From Pannonibacter sp051860505 (GTDB lineage: Bacteria; Pseudomonadota; Alphaproteobacteria; Rhizobiales; Stappiaceae), in contig NZ_JBHYDX010000001.1 of the NCBI RefSeq assembly GCF_051860505.1, positions 248,001 to 312,000 on the forward strand: a stretch of 64,000 nucleotides of DNA, in the 5' to 3' direction. The number at the start of each line of letters is the position of its first letter. Positions within the stretch are counted from its first letter, which is position 1. Below the pieces are notes generated by a model. The model made no database searches. It saw nothing but the letters and a program-made list of their open reading frames with translations, and had not been told where the DNA came from. Positions 55,306 through 63,551 of this stretch are shown here, in pieces. The translations under genes were made by a program, and so were the position numbers.

Positions 55306-57924
55306 ATGGAAAAAAGCCTCTTTCGCTTCATCTGGAGGTTCAGCGCCCGCCAGCAACTCCTGATCTTGTTTGTGACTGTCCTGTCCTATCCGGTCAGTTA
55401 CATCCTGCTTGAGCTGCCGAAGCTGATCGTCAATGACGCGGTCCAGGGAAATGGGTTTCCCAGGGTCATCTTCGGTTTTGAGTTTGATCAGATCTCCTAC
55501 CTGTTCCTGCTCTGTGTTGCGTTTCTGACACTCGTGATCGTCAGCAACGGCATCAAGCTGGGCATCAATGTGTATAAGGGCCGCCTCGGCGAGCGGATGT
55601 TGCGCCGGCTGCGCTTTGAGCTGTTCCAGCGCGTTTTGCGCTTCCGCCTGCCGCATTTTCGAAAGGTCAGCTCCGGCGAGATCATTCCGATGATCACGGC
55701 CGAGGTCGAGGATGTCGGTGGTTTCATCGGTGAAGCCTTCGCTCTGCCAGCCTATCAGGGCGGGTTGCTGGTCGTGCAATTGGGCTTCATTTTCATGCAG
55801 GATCCGCTGCTGGGTCTTGCCGCCATCAGCTCCTATCCGATCCAGGCCTATATCATCCCGAAACTGCAGCGGAAGGTTGTGCTTCTGTCGCGCGAGCGGG
55901 TGAAGAACATCCGCATCGTTTCCGACAAGGTCGGCGAGGCGATCAGTGCGGTGCCGGAAATTCACGCGAACGATGCCTCGGCCTGGCACTCCGCTGACGT
56001 GGCGGATCGGCTTTATTCCAACTTCAAAATCCGCTACGAGATCTACAATCGGAAGTATTTCATCAAATTTATCAACAATTTCCTCAATCAGCTGACGCCG
56101 TTCTTTTTCTACATGATCGGTGGTTATCTGGTGATCGAGGGAAGCCTCAGCATCGGTGCGCTTCTGGCGGTCATTGCTGCCTACAAGGATCTTGCCGGAC
56201 CCTGGAAGGAGCTGCTGGACTACTATCAGCTCGTCGCCGATGTGAATGTGAAATACCAGACGGTGGTCGAGAACTTCGACCCGGCAGACATCTATCCGGT
56301 TGAACGCCTCACGGGTGACGAACGCGTATCGCTGGATGGCGACGTGGTTCTGAACGGGGTGAGTTTCACCGGCGGCGTTGCGGGCCAGGAGGTGTTCAGT
56401 GCGTCGCTGCATGTTCGAAAGGCAACGGCGGTGGCGGTCGTCGGGCCAGACGGGTCCGGGCGCGCCGAGATCCTGCAACTGGCTGCCGGGCTGCTCAGCC
56501 CGACTTCCGGCCGGGTGGAGATTGCCGGGCATGATCTGGACCGTCTGACCGAATCCACCCTTGGGCGTGAGATCGCCTATGTCGGCGCCTCGGTGCATGT
56601 CTGGACCGGGACCATCCGCGACAATCTCTACTACGGTCTGCGCCATCGACCGATGGGCGAAGTCAAACGCACCGGCTCGGCGGCAGATGAACGCAAGCGT
56701 GCCTTGCGCGAGGCCCGTGAAACCCGCAATCCGACCTTTGACATTCAGGCGATCTGGGAAGATCTGGGGGCTGCCGGGGCCGGATCCCGAGAAGAGCTGG
56801 ATGAACTGGCTCTGCAACTCCTGACCGTCGTCGGACTGGATGCGGATATCTACCGGCTCGGCTTGCAGTCCCGCTTTGATCCCTCGATGGATGATCGGTT
56901 TGCCGACAGGATCCTGGCCGTCCGCCGCAAGCTCGCGGACCGCATTGCGTCGGATCCAAAGCTCGCCGGCCTCGTCGAGATGTGGGACGCGAACGCCTTC
57001 AATCAAAGCGCTACCCTGGCGGAGAACCTCTTTTTCGCGGTGCCGACCGACCCGGCGGTGACAATGGACCTGATGCCCGGACAGCCTGCAGTCCGCGCCT
57101 TCCTGAGCCGCACGGGTCTCAACGCCGATCTCCAGGCCATCGGTCTCAAGATCGCCGAGACGATGGTGGAACTCTTCGCCAATATTTCCAGCGATTCCGG
57201 CCTGCTGGGGACCTATTCCTTCATCACACAGGACGACCTGCCGGAGTTTGACCGCATCGTCAGGCAGGCCAAGTCGGCCAATCTGAAGGTGGGTCTGTCC
57301 GAGGCCGACAAGGAACGGCTGATTGCGCTCGCCTTCAAGCTGATCCCGGCGCGCCATCGCCTCGGTGTGCTGGACGACACCATGCGAGCCCGTGTCATCG
57401 CGGCGCGGGCGGACTTCCGCAAGCAGGTGGTCGATGGCAACCCGGCCTACACGCCCGTTGATCCGGACGCCTACCTGCCGCCGCTGCATATCGAGGACAA
57501 TCTCCTGTTCGGCCGGGCCCGCGTCGACCGGCGGGATGCCCGCCAGCGCATCGATGCCGTCATCCGCACTGTCGTGGAAGAGGAGGGGCTGCGTGAGCCG
57601 ATCATCTTCACAGGCTTCGGATATCATGTCGGTGTCAGCGGTTCGAAACTGTCCGCGCACCAGCGGCGCAAGCTGGCGCTTGTGCGCGCGCTGCTGAAGA
57701 ATGCTGCTGTCACAATTCTGGACGATGTTGCCGCTGGCAGCGGGGATGATGATGCGGCGCTGCGCCGTCGCCTCATGATCCTTCTCGAAGGGCGTACCGT
57801 GCTGTTCGGCACACCGCATTTGAACGTTGCCGGAGAGTTCGAGCATAGTGTTGAATTGGATCAGGGTCGTGTCGTCCGCGTGGACGGCGTTGACCCGGGG
57901 GCCGGGCAAAAAGACCAGCAGTAA
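55306..57924 (+). CDS. Atypical ABC exporter-like protein with degenerate ATPase
   Basis: An 872-residue protein. Residues 1-330 form an ABC-exporter membrane domain (about five to six helices). The ATPase domain is abnormal: Walker A is GPDGSGRAE (about 380-388), with Lys and Ser/Thr replaced. The Q-loop position reads VGASVHV, the signature LSAHQ at 782-786 lacks both Gly, and Walker B ends ILDD (Asp for Glu). Walker A and signature are about 400 residues apart instead of about 110. In between, DNLYYG (439), ENLFFA (573) and DNLLFG (731) repeat the motif that normally occurs once after the Q loop. Probably poor or no ATP hydrolysis. Partner genes follow downstream. Confidence 0.8.
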   Translation: MEKSLFRFIWRFSARQQLLILFVTVLSYPVSYILLELPKLIVNDAVQGNGFPRVIFGFEFDQISYLFLLCVAFLTLVIVSNGIKLGINVYKGRLGERMLRRLRFELFQRVLRFRLPHFRKVSSGEIIPMITAEVEDVGGFIGEAFALPAYQGGLLVVQLGFIFMQDPLLGLAAISSYPIQAYIIPKLQRKVVLLSRERVKNIRIVSDKVGEAISAVPEIHANDASAWHSADVADRLYSNFKIRYEIYNRKYFIKFINNFLNQLTPFFFYMIGGYLVIEGSLSIGALLAVIAAYKDLAGPWKELLDYYQLVADVNVKYQTVVENFDPADIYPVERLTGDERVSLDGDVVLNGVSFTGGVAGQEVFSASLHVRKATAVAVVGPDGSGRAEILQLAAGLLSPTSGRVEIAGHDLDRLTESTLGREIAYVGASVHVWTGTIRDNLYYGLRHRPMGEVKRTGSAADERKRALREARETRNPTFDIQAIWEDLGAAGAGSREELDELALQLLTVVGLDADIYRLGLQSRFDPSMDDRFADRILAVRRKLADRIASDPKLAGLVEMWDANAFNQSATLAENLFFAVPTDPAVTMDLMPGQPAVRAFLSRTGLNADLQAIGLKIAETMVELFANISSDSGLLGTYSFITQDDLPEFDRIVRQAKSANLKVGLSEADKERLIALAFKLIPARHRLGVLDDTMRARVIAARADFRKQVVDGNPAYTPVDPDAYLPPLHIEDNLLFGRARVDRRDARQRIDAVIRTVVEEEGLREPIIFTGFGYHVGVSGSKLSAHQRRKLALVRALLKNAAVTILDDVAAGSGDDDAALRRRLMILLEGRTVLFGTPHLNVAGEFEHSVELDQGRVVRVDGVDPGAGQKDQQ

Positions 57925-57956
57925 ACAGGTCTGGCCGCGGACATCAGGAGGGTATC

Positions 57957-58415
57957 GTGTCTCTGGAAGTTGAAGTCGACGCCTTGCGGAAAGTGCCGCT
58001 GTTTCGCGGGATCGATGAAACCAAGCTGCGGCTGCTGGCGTTCATCAGTGACCGCATGCAGTACCAGACCGGCGAGCACCTGTGCGAACAGGGCGAGGAG
58101 GGCGACACCGCCTTCATCATCCTGAAGGGCGAGGCCGACGTCCGCGTCCACACCCGCGATGGTGACCGCTCGGTTGCGACCGTGCGCGAGCATTCGATCG
58201 TCGGCGAGATCGCAATCCTGTGCGATGTGCCGCGCACCGCGACGCTTGTTGCCAGGACCGATATGGATGTGCTCACTGTGACCAAGGATGATTTCCTGAA
58301 ACTTCTGAAAGAATTTCCGGATATGTCTTTGGAAGTGATGCGCACCCTGGCGCAGCGTCTCGAACGCACCACGCGCGATCTGGCTGCCGCCCGGTCCGGT
58401 GGGGCGGCCGCATGA
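57957..58415 (+). CDS. Stand-alone cyclic-nucleotide-binding domain protein
   Basis: A 152-residue protein that is a single cNMP-binding fold with no DNA-binding or kinase domain. The phosphate-binding cassette GEIAILCDVPRTAT (83-96) keeps Glu84 and Arg93, which hold the ribose and cyclic phosphate, so binding should be intact. A C-terminal helix follows. GTG start, AGGAGGG 5 nt upstream. 32 bp after the ABC gene and 12 bp before the MBL gene, so one operon. Confidence 0.9.
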   Translation: MSLEVEVDALRKVPLFRGIDETKLRLLAFISDRMQYQTGEHLCEQGEEGDTAFIILKGEADVRVHTRDGDRSVATVREHSIVGEIAILCDVPRTATLVARTDMDVLTVTKDDFLKLLKEFPDMSLEVMRTLAQRLERTTRDLAAARSGGAAA

Positions 58416-58427
58416 AGGAGAGGCCTT

Positions 58428-59252
58428 TTGGCGGATGATTTCTGGCTCCGGTGCTGGGGCGTGCGCGGTTCAACACCGACGCCGGGCGTGGACACCCTGC
58501 GCTATGGCGGCGAGACGACCTGCTTTGAGATCCGGGCCGGTGACGCACTGGTGCTGGTCGATTGCGGCTCGGGCGCACGCAATCTCGGGGGCTTGCTGGT
58601 GTCGGAGGGGCCTCGGCACTTCGATCTCCTCTTCACCCACACCCATCTCGATCACATCTGCGGTCTGCCCTTCTTCAAGCCTGCCTATGACCCGCGCTTC
58701 ACAATCAACGCCTGGGCCGGGCATTTCCTCGATGAGACCGATCTGGTCGACATCATCTGCCGCATCATGTCGCCACCGATCTTCCCGGTCGCAGCAACAA
58801 CCCTGAAGGCCGTCACATTCAAGACCTTCAAGGCCGGTTGCGACATCGAACGCAAGGACGGGCTCTCAATCCGCACGATCCGCCTGAACCATCCCGGTGG
58901 CGCTTGCGGCTATCGATTTACCTATGGCGGACGCTCGCTCTGCATCATTACCGATCACGAGCACGGCGATCCGGAGATCGACGCGGCGTTGGTCGATTTC
59001 GTCGCCGGGGCGGAGGTGATGATCTACGACGCCATGTTCACCGATGCCGAGTACGAGACCTATCGTGGCTGGGGGCATTCGACCTGGCAGAAGGCGGTTG
59101 AACTGGCCACACGGGCCGGGGTTCGAACACCTGTTCTCTTCCATCACGATCCGCGCCGCGGCGACGATGAACTTGACGAGATCGGCATGGCGGCAGAGGC
59201 CGCCCACCCGGGCACGCTGGTGGCCAGCGAGGGCATGATCCTGCGGCCATAG
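58428..59252 (+). CDS. Metallo-beta-lactamase-fold hydrolase
   Basis: A 274-residue cytoplasmic MBL protein with an intact HTHLDH at 71-76, RTIRLNHPGGACGYRF, ITDHEH and a late LFHHDP. The opening FWLRCWGVRGSTPTPG is typical of the PhnP/phosphodiesterase-like branch. Lying between a cNMP-binding protein and a cyclase, it is a candidate cyclic-nucleotide phosphodiesterase; that is inference from context. TTG start, with GGAG in the usual place. Confidence 0.85.
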   Translation: MADDFWLRCWGVRGSTPTPGVDTLRYGGETTCFEIRAGDALVLVDCGSGARNLGGLLVSEGPRHFDLLFTHTHLDHICGLPFFKPAYDPRFTINAWAGHFLDETDLVDIICRIMSPPIFPVAATTLKAVTFKTFKAGCDIERKDGLSIRTIRLNHPGGACGYRFTYGGRSLCIITDHEHGDPEIDAALVDFVAGAEVMIYDAMFTDAEYETYRGWGHSTWQKAVELATRAGVRTPVLFHHDPRRGDDELDEIGMAAEAAHPGTLVASEGMILRP

Positions 59253-59427
59253 GGGCGCTGTAAAATTCGATCACATCGGTTCACCTTGCAAGACCCCGGC
59301 AAGAACACCCGTTGCAGTGACCCATCCGCATGCGGCATCGTGGCTCGATGATCGTGTCCGCAATAGCCTTGGACGCCGCGCCCGGCTTGCTGCCAAACCG
59401 CGTTCGATCTTCGTTGGAGACTGGACG

Positions 59428-60798
59428 ATGGCAGAACAACCGGACAGACGCGGTCATGCTGGCAAGCTGCGTTTCGGCCTGTTCGGCCATCAGTCTCTGG
59501 CAGCGCTGCCTGCCCGGGTGCGCCAGGAAGTGCGGCGCCGCGAAACCGAGGCAGAGCGCCTGATCAGCTGGGTCCAGCTCTCGATCGTGCTGTTGTTTTC
59601 CCTGCTCTATGCCATTGCGCCCAGGGCAGAGGGTGCCGATGGCACCAATTTCGTTCCGGGGATCCTTGCCGCCTATCTCGTGTTCACGCTGATCCGGCTG
59701 CTCCTGTCCTATCGCATCGAGCTGCCGCAGTGGTATCTCTTCGTGTCGATTGCAGTCGATATCGGATTGCTGGTGGGCCTGATCTTTTCGTTCCACATCC
59801 AGTACGCGCAGCCAGCGACTTTCTATCTCAAGGTCCCAACCCTGATGTATGTGTTCATCTTCATCGGGCTGCGGGCGCTGCGCTTTGATCCGCGCTTTGT
59901 CATCGTCTCTGGCCTGACCGCCGCTGCCGGATGGGTGGGAATGGTCGCCTATGCCATCACCGGTGAGGATGGCCGGATGCGCATAACCCGGAACTACGTC
60001 GAGTATCTGACGGGCAACTCGGTGCTGCTGGGGGCGGAGTTCGACAAGATCCTGGTCATCCTCACTGTGACGGGCCTGCTGGCGGCCGCGCTCTACCGGG
60101 GGCGGGCACTTCTGGTGACCGGCATGCGGGCGCAGGGGGCGGCCAATGACCTGCGGCGCTTTTTCGCTCCGGAGGTCGCAACATCGATCACCTCGTCCGA
60201 TGCCAGCCTTGTTGCCGGGCAGGGCGTCCTGCGCGATGCAGCGATCCTTTACGTCGACGTGCGCGGCTTCACCCGTCAGGCCGCCAGCCTGCCGCCGCAA
60301 ACCGTGATGCAGGTTCTTGCCTGCTACCAGGAAGCTGCCGTTGATGTGATCGAGGCCCATGGCGGCAGCGTCGACAAGTTCCTCGGAGATGGCATCCTGG
60401 CCACATTCGGGGCCTTGTCCCCGTCTGCAACCTACGCCGCCGATGCAACGGCAGCAGCGCGCGCGGTTGTTGCAAGGCTCGATGCGGACACGGCCCATCT
60501 GTCCGCCCTTGGCTGGCCGAGCGCTTTCCGCATCGGTTCAGCTTTTTGTTGTGGCCAGGTTGCCGTCGGGCTGGTTGGCGGACAGGACCGGCTGGAGTTC
60601 ACCGTTATCGGCGATGCTGTCAATCGCGCCGCCAAGCTGGAGAACGCCAACAAGACCGAAGCCAGTTGCATCCTCACGGACCTTGCCAGCTATGAACTGG
60701 CCCGCGCGCAGGGCTACGCCGGCGAACCCGGTCTCGTTCGGCGCGCGACCCCTGTTGCCGGTCTCGAAGCGCCGGTCGACCTCGTCGTCCTCGGCTGA
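59428..60798 (+). CDS. Membrane-bound class III adenylate/guanylate cyclase
   Basis: A 456-residue protein. Five or six membrane helices span about residues 45-215. A linker then leads to a class III cyclase domain at about 265-456. Metal-binding Asp277 (YVDVRGFT) and Asp321 (KFLGDG) are present. Lys317 before the second Asp is the residue that favours ATP in adenylyl cyclases. FTVIGDAVNRAAKLE completes the site. The catalytic domain faces the cytoplasm. I start at ATG 59428 with GGAG upstream; a GTG 37 codons earlier is weaker. It ends the operon that begins with the ABC gene. Confidence 0.92.
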   Translation: MAEQPDRRGHAGKLRFGLFGHQSLAALPARVRQEVRRRETEAERLISWVQLSIVLLFSLLYAIAPRAEGADGTNFVPGILAAYLVFTLIRLLLSYRIELPQWYLFVSIAVDIGLLVGLIFSFHIQYAQPATFYLKVPTLMYVFIFIGLRALRFDPRFVIVSGLTAAAGWVGMVAYAITGEDGRMRITRNYVEYLTGNSVLLGAEFDKILVILTVTGLLAAALYRGRALLVTGMRAQGAANDLRRFFAPEVATSITSSDASLVAGQGVLRDAAILYVDVRGFTRQAASLPPQTVMQVLACYQEAAVDVIEAHGGSVDKFLGDGILATFGALSPSATYAADATAAARAVVARLDADTAHLSALGWPSAFRIGSAFCCGQVAVGLVGGQDRLEFTVIGDAVNRAAKLENANKTEASCILTDLASYELARAQGYAGEPGLVRRATPVAGLEAPVDLVVLG

Positions 60799-60912
60799 GC
60801 CTGCTCAGCCTCCAGACCAGACAACTCAGCTCTTTGGCGAGTGCAGTTCGCTCAACGTTCGCCTGCCCGGAGCTTGACCCGGCGCAGCTTTGGACGCAAA
60901 GTTCGCTCCAGA

Positions 60913-60942
60913 TGACGTTTTCGTCAATCAATCTGACGAAAA
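60913..60942. promoter_or_regulatory. Triple TGACG operator upstream of the SDR gene
   Basis: TGACGTTTTCGTCA (60913-60926, itself a 5-bp dyad) is followed after 7 nt by TGACGAAAA, giving a perfect 9-bp inverted repeat TTTTCGTCA/TGACGAAAA at 60918-60942. It ends 49 nt before the ATG, and an AT-rich stretch follows. Likely operator of a TetR- or GntR-type regulator not in this window. Confidence 0.55.
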
Positions 60943-60991
60943 GTAAATTAAATCATCGACTTGAAGAAGAATTTGATCAAGGGAGAGCGCA

Positions 60992-61759
60992 ATGCAACTG
61001 TCCGCGCAGATTTCGGCCGTCGTTACCGGTGGTGCCTCGGGGCTCGGGGCGGCGACCGCCCGCATGCTGGCAGCCAGCGGCGTCAAGGTGGCCTTGTTCG
61101 ACCGCAATGCCGAGCAGGGCGTGGCTGTCGCTTCGGAGATCGGCGGCCTGTTCGTTGATGTCGATGTGACCAGCGAGGACAGCGTTGTCGCCGGCTTTGC
61201 CAAGGCCCGCGCCGCCCATGGCCCCGAACGCATCCTGGTCAATTGCGCCGGCATCGCCCCGGCCGCCAAGACCACCTCGCGCGGCGAGCCGCATTCGCTG
61301 GCGCTGTTCGAGAAGGTGATCGCGGTCAATCTCGTCGGCTCGTTCCGCTGCATCGCCCATGCGGCAACCTCCATGTCCGCGCTGGACGCGGTGACAGCGG
61401 ACGGCGAGCGCGGCGTCATCGTCTCGACCGCCTCGGTTGCTGCCTTTGACGGCCAGATCGGCCAGGTCGCCTATGCCGCCTCCAAGGCGGGTATCGCCGG
61501 CATGACGTTGCCGATTGCGCGCGATCTGTCGAAATCCGGCATCCGGGTCATGACCATCGCCCCGGGCATTTTCGAGACCCCGATGCTGCTCGGCCTGCCG
61601 GAGGATGTGCAGAAGTCACTGGGCGATCAGGTGCCGTTCCCCTCGCGTCTCGGCAAGGCGACAGAATACGCCGAGCTTGTCCGCGCCATTGTCGAAAATG
61701 GCATGCTCAACGGCGAAACCATCCGCCTCGACGGCGCCATCCGCATGGCTCCGCGGTAA
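60992..61759 (+). CDS. Short-chain dehydrogenase (type II 3-hydroxyacyl-CoA dehydrogenase-like)
   Basis: A 255-residue SDR. NAD-binding TGGASGLG at about 12-19, NCAG, catalytic Ser in IVSTASVAAFDGQIGQ, and YAASKAG. The insertion with TTSRGEPHSLALFEKVI and the DGQIGQVAY segment match the HSD17B10/type II HADH branch, which oxidises short 3-hydroxyacyl-CoAs. That fits fatty-acid or branched-chain amino-acid breakdown. Single gene; terminator shared with the convergent cytochrome gene. Confidence 0.88.
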   Translation: MQLSAQISAVVTGGASGLGAATARMLAASGVKVALFDRNAEQGVAVASEIGGLFVDVDVTSEDSVVAGFAKARAAHGPERILVNCAGIAPAAKTTSRGEPHSLALFEKVIAVNLVGSFRCIAHAATSMSALDAVTADGERGVIVSTASVAAFDGQIGQVAYAASKAGIAGMTLPIARDLSKSGIRVMTIAPGIFETPMLLGLPEDVQKSLGDQVPFPSRLGKATEYAELVRAIVENGMLNGETIRLDGAIRMAPR

Positions 61760-61782
61760 CGGTCCGCCTGTCACCAATGCAA

Positions 61783-61814
61783 AAAGGCCCGTTGCAGGGA
61801 GCAGCGGGCCTTTA
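61783..61814. terminator. Bidirectional terminator
   Basis: 13-bp stem with one mismatch (AAAGGCCCGTTGC against GCAGCGGGCCTTT) between the convergent SDR and cytochrome genes. On the minus strand it is followed by a T run (GGCCTTTTTG), so it serves the cytochrome gene well and the SDR gene passably. Confidence 0.85.
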
Positions 61815-61856
61815 ACAAGTGGAACGCGGTCTTCGGTAGATCGCGACCCGTGAGTG

Positions 61857-62252
61857 TTATTTCATCGAGCCGTCAGCGTTGTACTGCGCGATATAGGCGA
61901 TGACGTCCTTCAGTTCGTCTTCCTTCTTCAGGCCGACGAAAGCCATCTTGTTCTTCGGAATGAAGCCCTTGGGATCGGCGAGATAGCCGGACAGGGTGGC
62001 TTCGTCCCAGACCTTGCCGGCGCCGAACTCGGTCATGGCCGGCGAATACTTGAAGCCTTCCACAGTGGCAACGGCGCGGCCGACAATGCCGTTCATCAGC
62101 GGACCGACCTTGTTCTTGGCATCCGGTCCGACGGCGTGGCAGGCGGCGCACTTCTTGAAGACTTTTTCGCCCTTGGCGACATCACCTTCAGCAGAAGCAA
62201 TCGTGGTGAGGGCCAGCAGGGCCATGCCTGCTGCAATGCTCAGTTTCATCAT
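61857..62252 (-). CDS. Small class I cytochrome c
   Basis: A 131-residue periplasmic cytochrome of the c2/c550 kind. Signal peptide residues 1-21 (ASA), heme site CAACH at 35-39, sixth ligand probably Met103 (PKNKMAFVGL). It shuttles electrons in the periplasm. Two adjacent Met codons; start at either. GGAGGGAG precedes them. The longer upstream frame is not part of the signal peptide. Confidence 0.94.
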   Translation of the reverse strand: MMKLSIAAGMALLALTTIASAEGDVAKGEKVFKKCAACHAVGPDAKNKVGPLMNGIVGRAVATVEGFKYSPAMTEFGAGKVWDEATLSGYLADPKGFIPKNKMAFVGLKKEDELKDVIAYIAQYNADGSMK

Positions 62253-62398
62253 GTTCTCTCTCCCTCCTGCTGGTGCATCCGGAGGACGCCCGCTTGAGTG
62301 GGGGGAAGATGACGTGAACAACGCGCTTGGGCAAGACGCGCGCGGCACCATGCCGCAGGATTGGAGGCAGTGCGGGCACTATGCCGCATGGGCAACTG

Positions 62399-63349
62399 CT
62401 AGCGGGCAACTGCGATGTTGCCGCCCGGCTCGCCAAGCCAGGCCTCAAGCCCCGCGTCCCAGTAGGGGGAGGGGCCGTAGAGATGCGCCAGGAAGTCGAT
62501 GAACACGCGGACTTTCGCCGGCAGGAAGCGGCGGCTGGGGTACACCGCATGCAGGCCGACGTCCTTTGACGCGCGATAGGCGGGCAGGACGATGCGCAGG
62601 CGGCCATCGCGCAGTTCCGGGCCGATGTCCCAGGTCGAGCGCAAGGCGACGCCGACGCCGGCAATCAGCGCCTCGCGCACGACCTCGGACGAGTTGGTGC
62701 GCAAGGGTGCGCTCGCCCGCACGATTTCCCCGCCGCGCGGTCCGACCAGACGCCACGGATCCTGCACTGCGGCAGCGATGCGGATGTGGTTCTCGCTCAG
62801 GTCTTCGATCGACTGCGGTTCGCCATAGCGGTCGAGATAGGAAGGAGCGGCACAGAGCACGCGGTGGATAGGGGCCAGACGGCGCGCCACAAGGCTTGAA
62901 TCCGACAGCTCGGCGATCCGGATGGCGAGATCATAGCCATCACCGACGATGTCGACGAAATCATCCGATAGGTCGAGACTGATCGACAGGTCCGGGTTGG
63001 TCTCGAGGAATGTCCCCAGATGCGGGGCGATGTGCAAGCGGCCGAACGAGGTGGGGGCGCTGACCCTCAAAGTGCCCCGGGCCTGGGCGGAGCCGCGCGT
63101 GACGAAGGTTTCGGCCTCTTCGACACTGGCCAGTATGGCAACAACCCGGTCGTAGAACCCTTGTCCGGATTCGGTCAGGGCAATCTGGCGGGTCGTGCGT
63201 TGCAGGAGCCGCGTGCCCAGACGGTCCTCCAGGCGGCGGATCCGCTTGGAGACGACCGCCGGTGACAAGGCCATTTCGCGCCCGGCCGCCGACATGCTGC
63301 CGGCCGACACGACCCTTGCGAAGATTTCCATGTCCGTGAGATTGCTCAT
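62399..63349 (-). CDS. LysR-family regulator
   Basis: A 316-residue LysR of the CrgA-like branch: HTH at residues 1-60 (MEIFARVVSAGSMSAAGREMALSPAVVSKRIRRLE) and an effector domain with LDLSDDFVDIVGDGYDLAIRI. The frame is open 40 codons upstream; family start is MSNLTDMEIF. It is divergent from the glcD-like gene across 202 bp and may regulate it. Confidence 0.9.
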   Translation of the reverse strand: MSNLTDMEIFARVVSAGSMSAAGREMALSPAVVSKRIRRLEDRLGTRLLQRTTRQIALTESGQGFYDRVVAILASVEEAETFVTRGSAQARGTLRVSAPTSFGRLHIAPHLGTFLETNPDLSISLDLSDDFVDIVGDGYDLAIRIAELSDSSLVARRLAPIHRVLCAAPSYLDRYGEPQSIEDLSENHIRIAAAVQDPWRLVGPRGGEIVRASAPLRTNSSEVVREALIAGVGVALRSTWDIGPELRDGRLRIVLPAYRASKDVGLHAVYPSRRFLPAKVRVFIDFLAHLYGPSPYWDAGLEAWLGEPGGNIAVAR

Positions 63350-63551
63350 TTGTGACCAACTGGAAAGAGTTCTAGGACCAGACCTGATGTTTCCTGGCGA
63401 TACGAAGTTTGCCAGACTGCGATAGTCCAAGTGACCAATGACGCAACGTCGCAGGCGTACGCTCCGCAATGAAACGACCTTGTGCGCATTTACGCTTTAA
63501 CGGACAAATTCGGATCACGTTCGATGCGTGAGGGAAAAAGGGGAGAGGGAG

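Noticed and set aside
55183..57909. 908-codon open frame opposite the unusual ABC gene
   Set aside because: Given the odd ABC protein I considered it seriously. The plus frame has a membrane domain, recognisable if altered ABC motifs and a tight operon with the CNB gene, while the minus frame has no domain and antisense-type composition.
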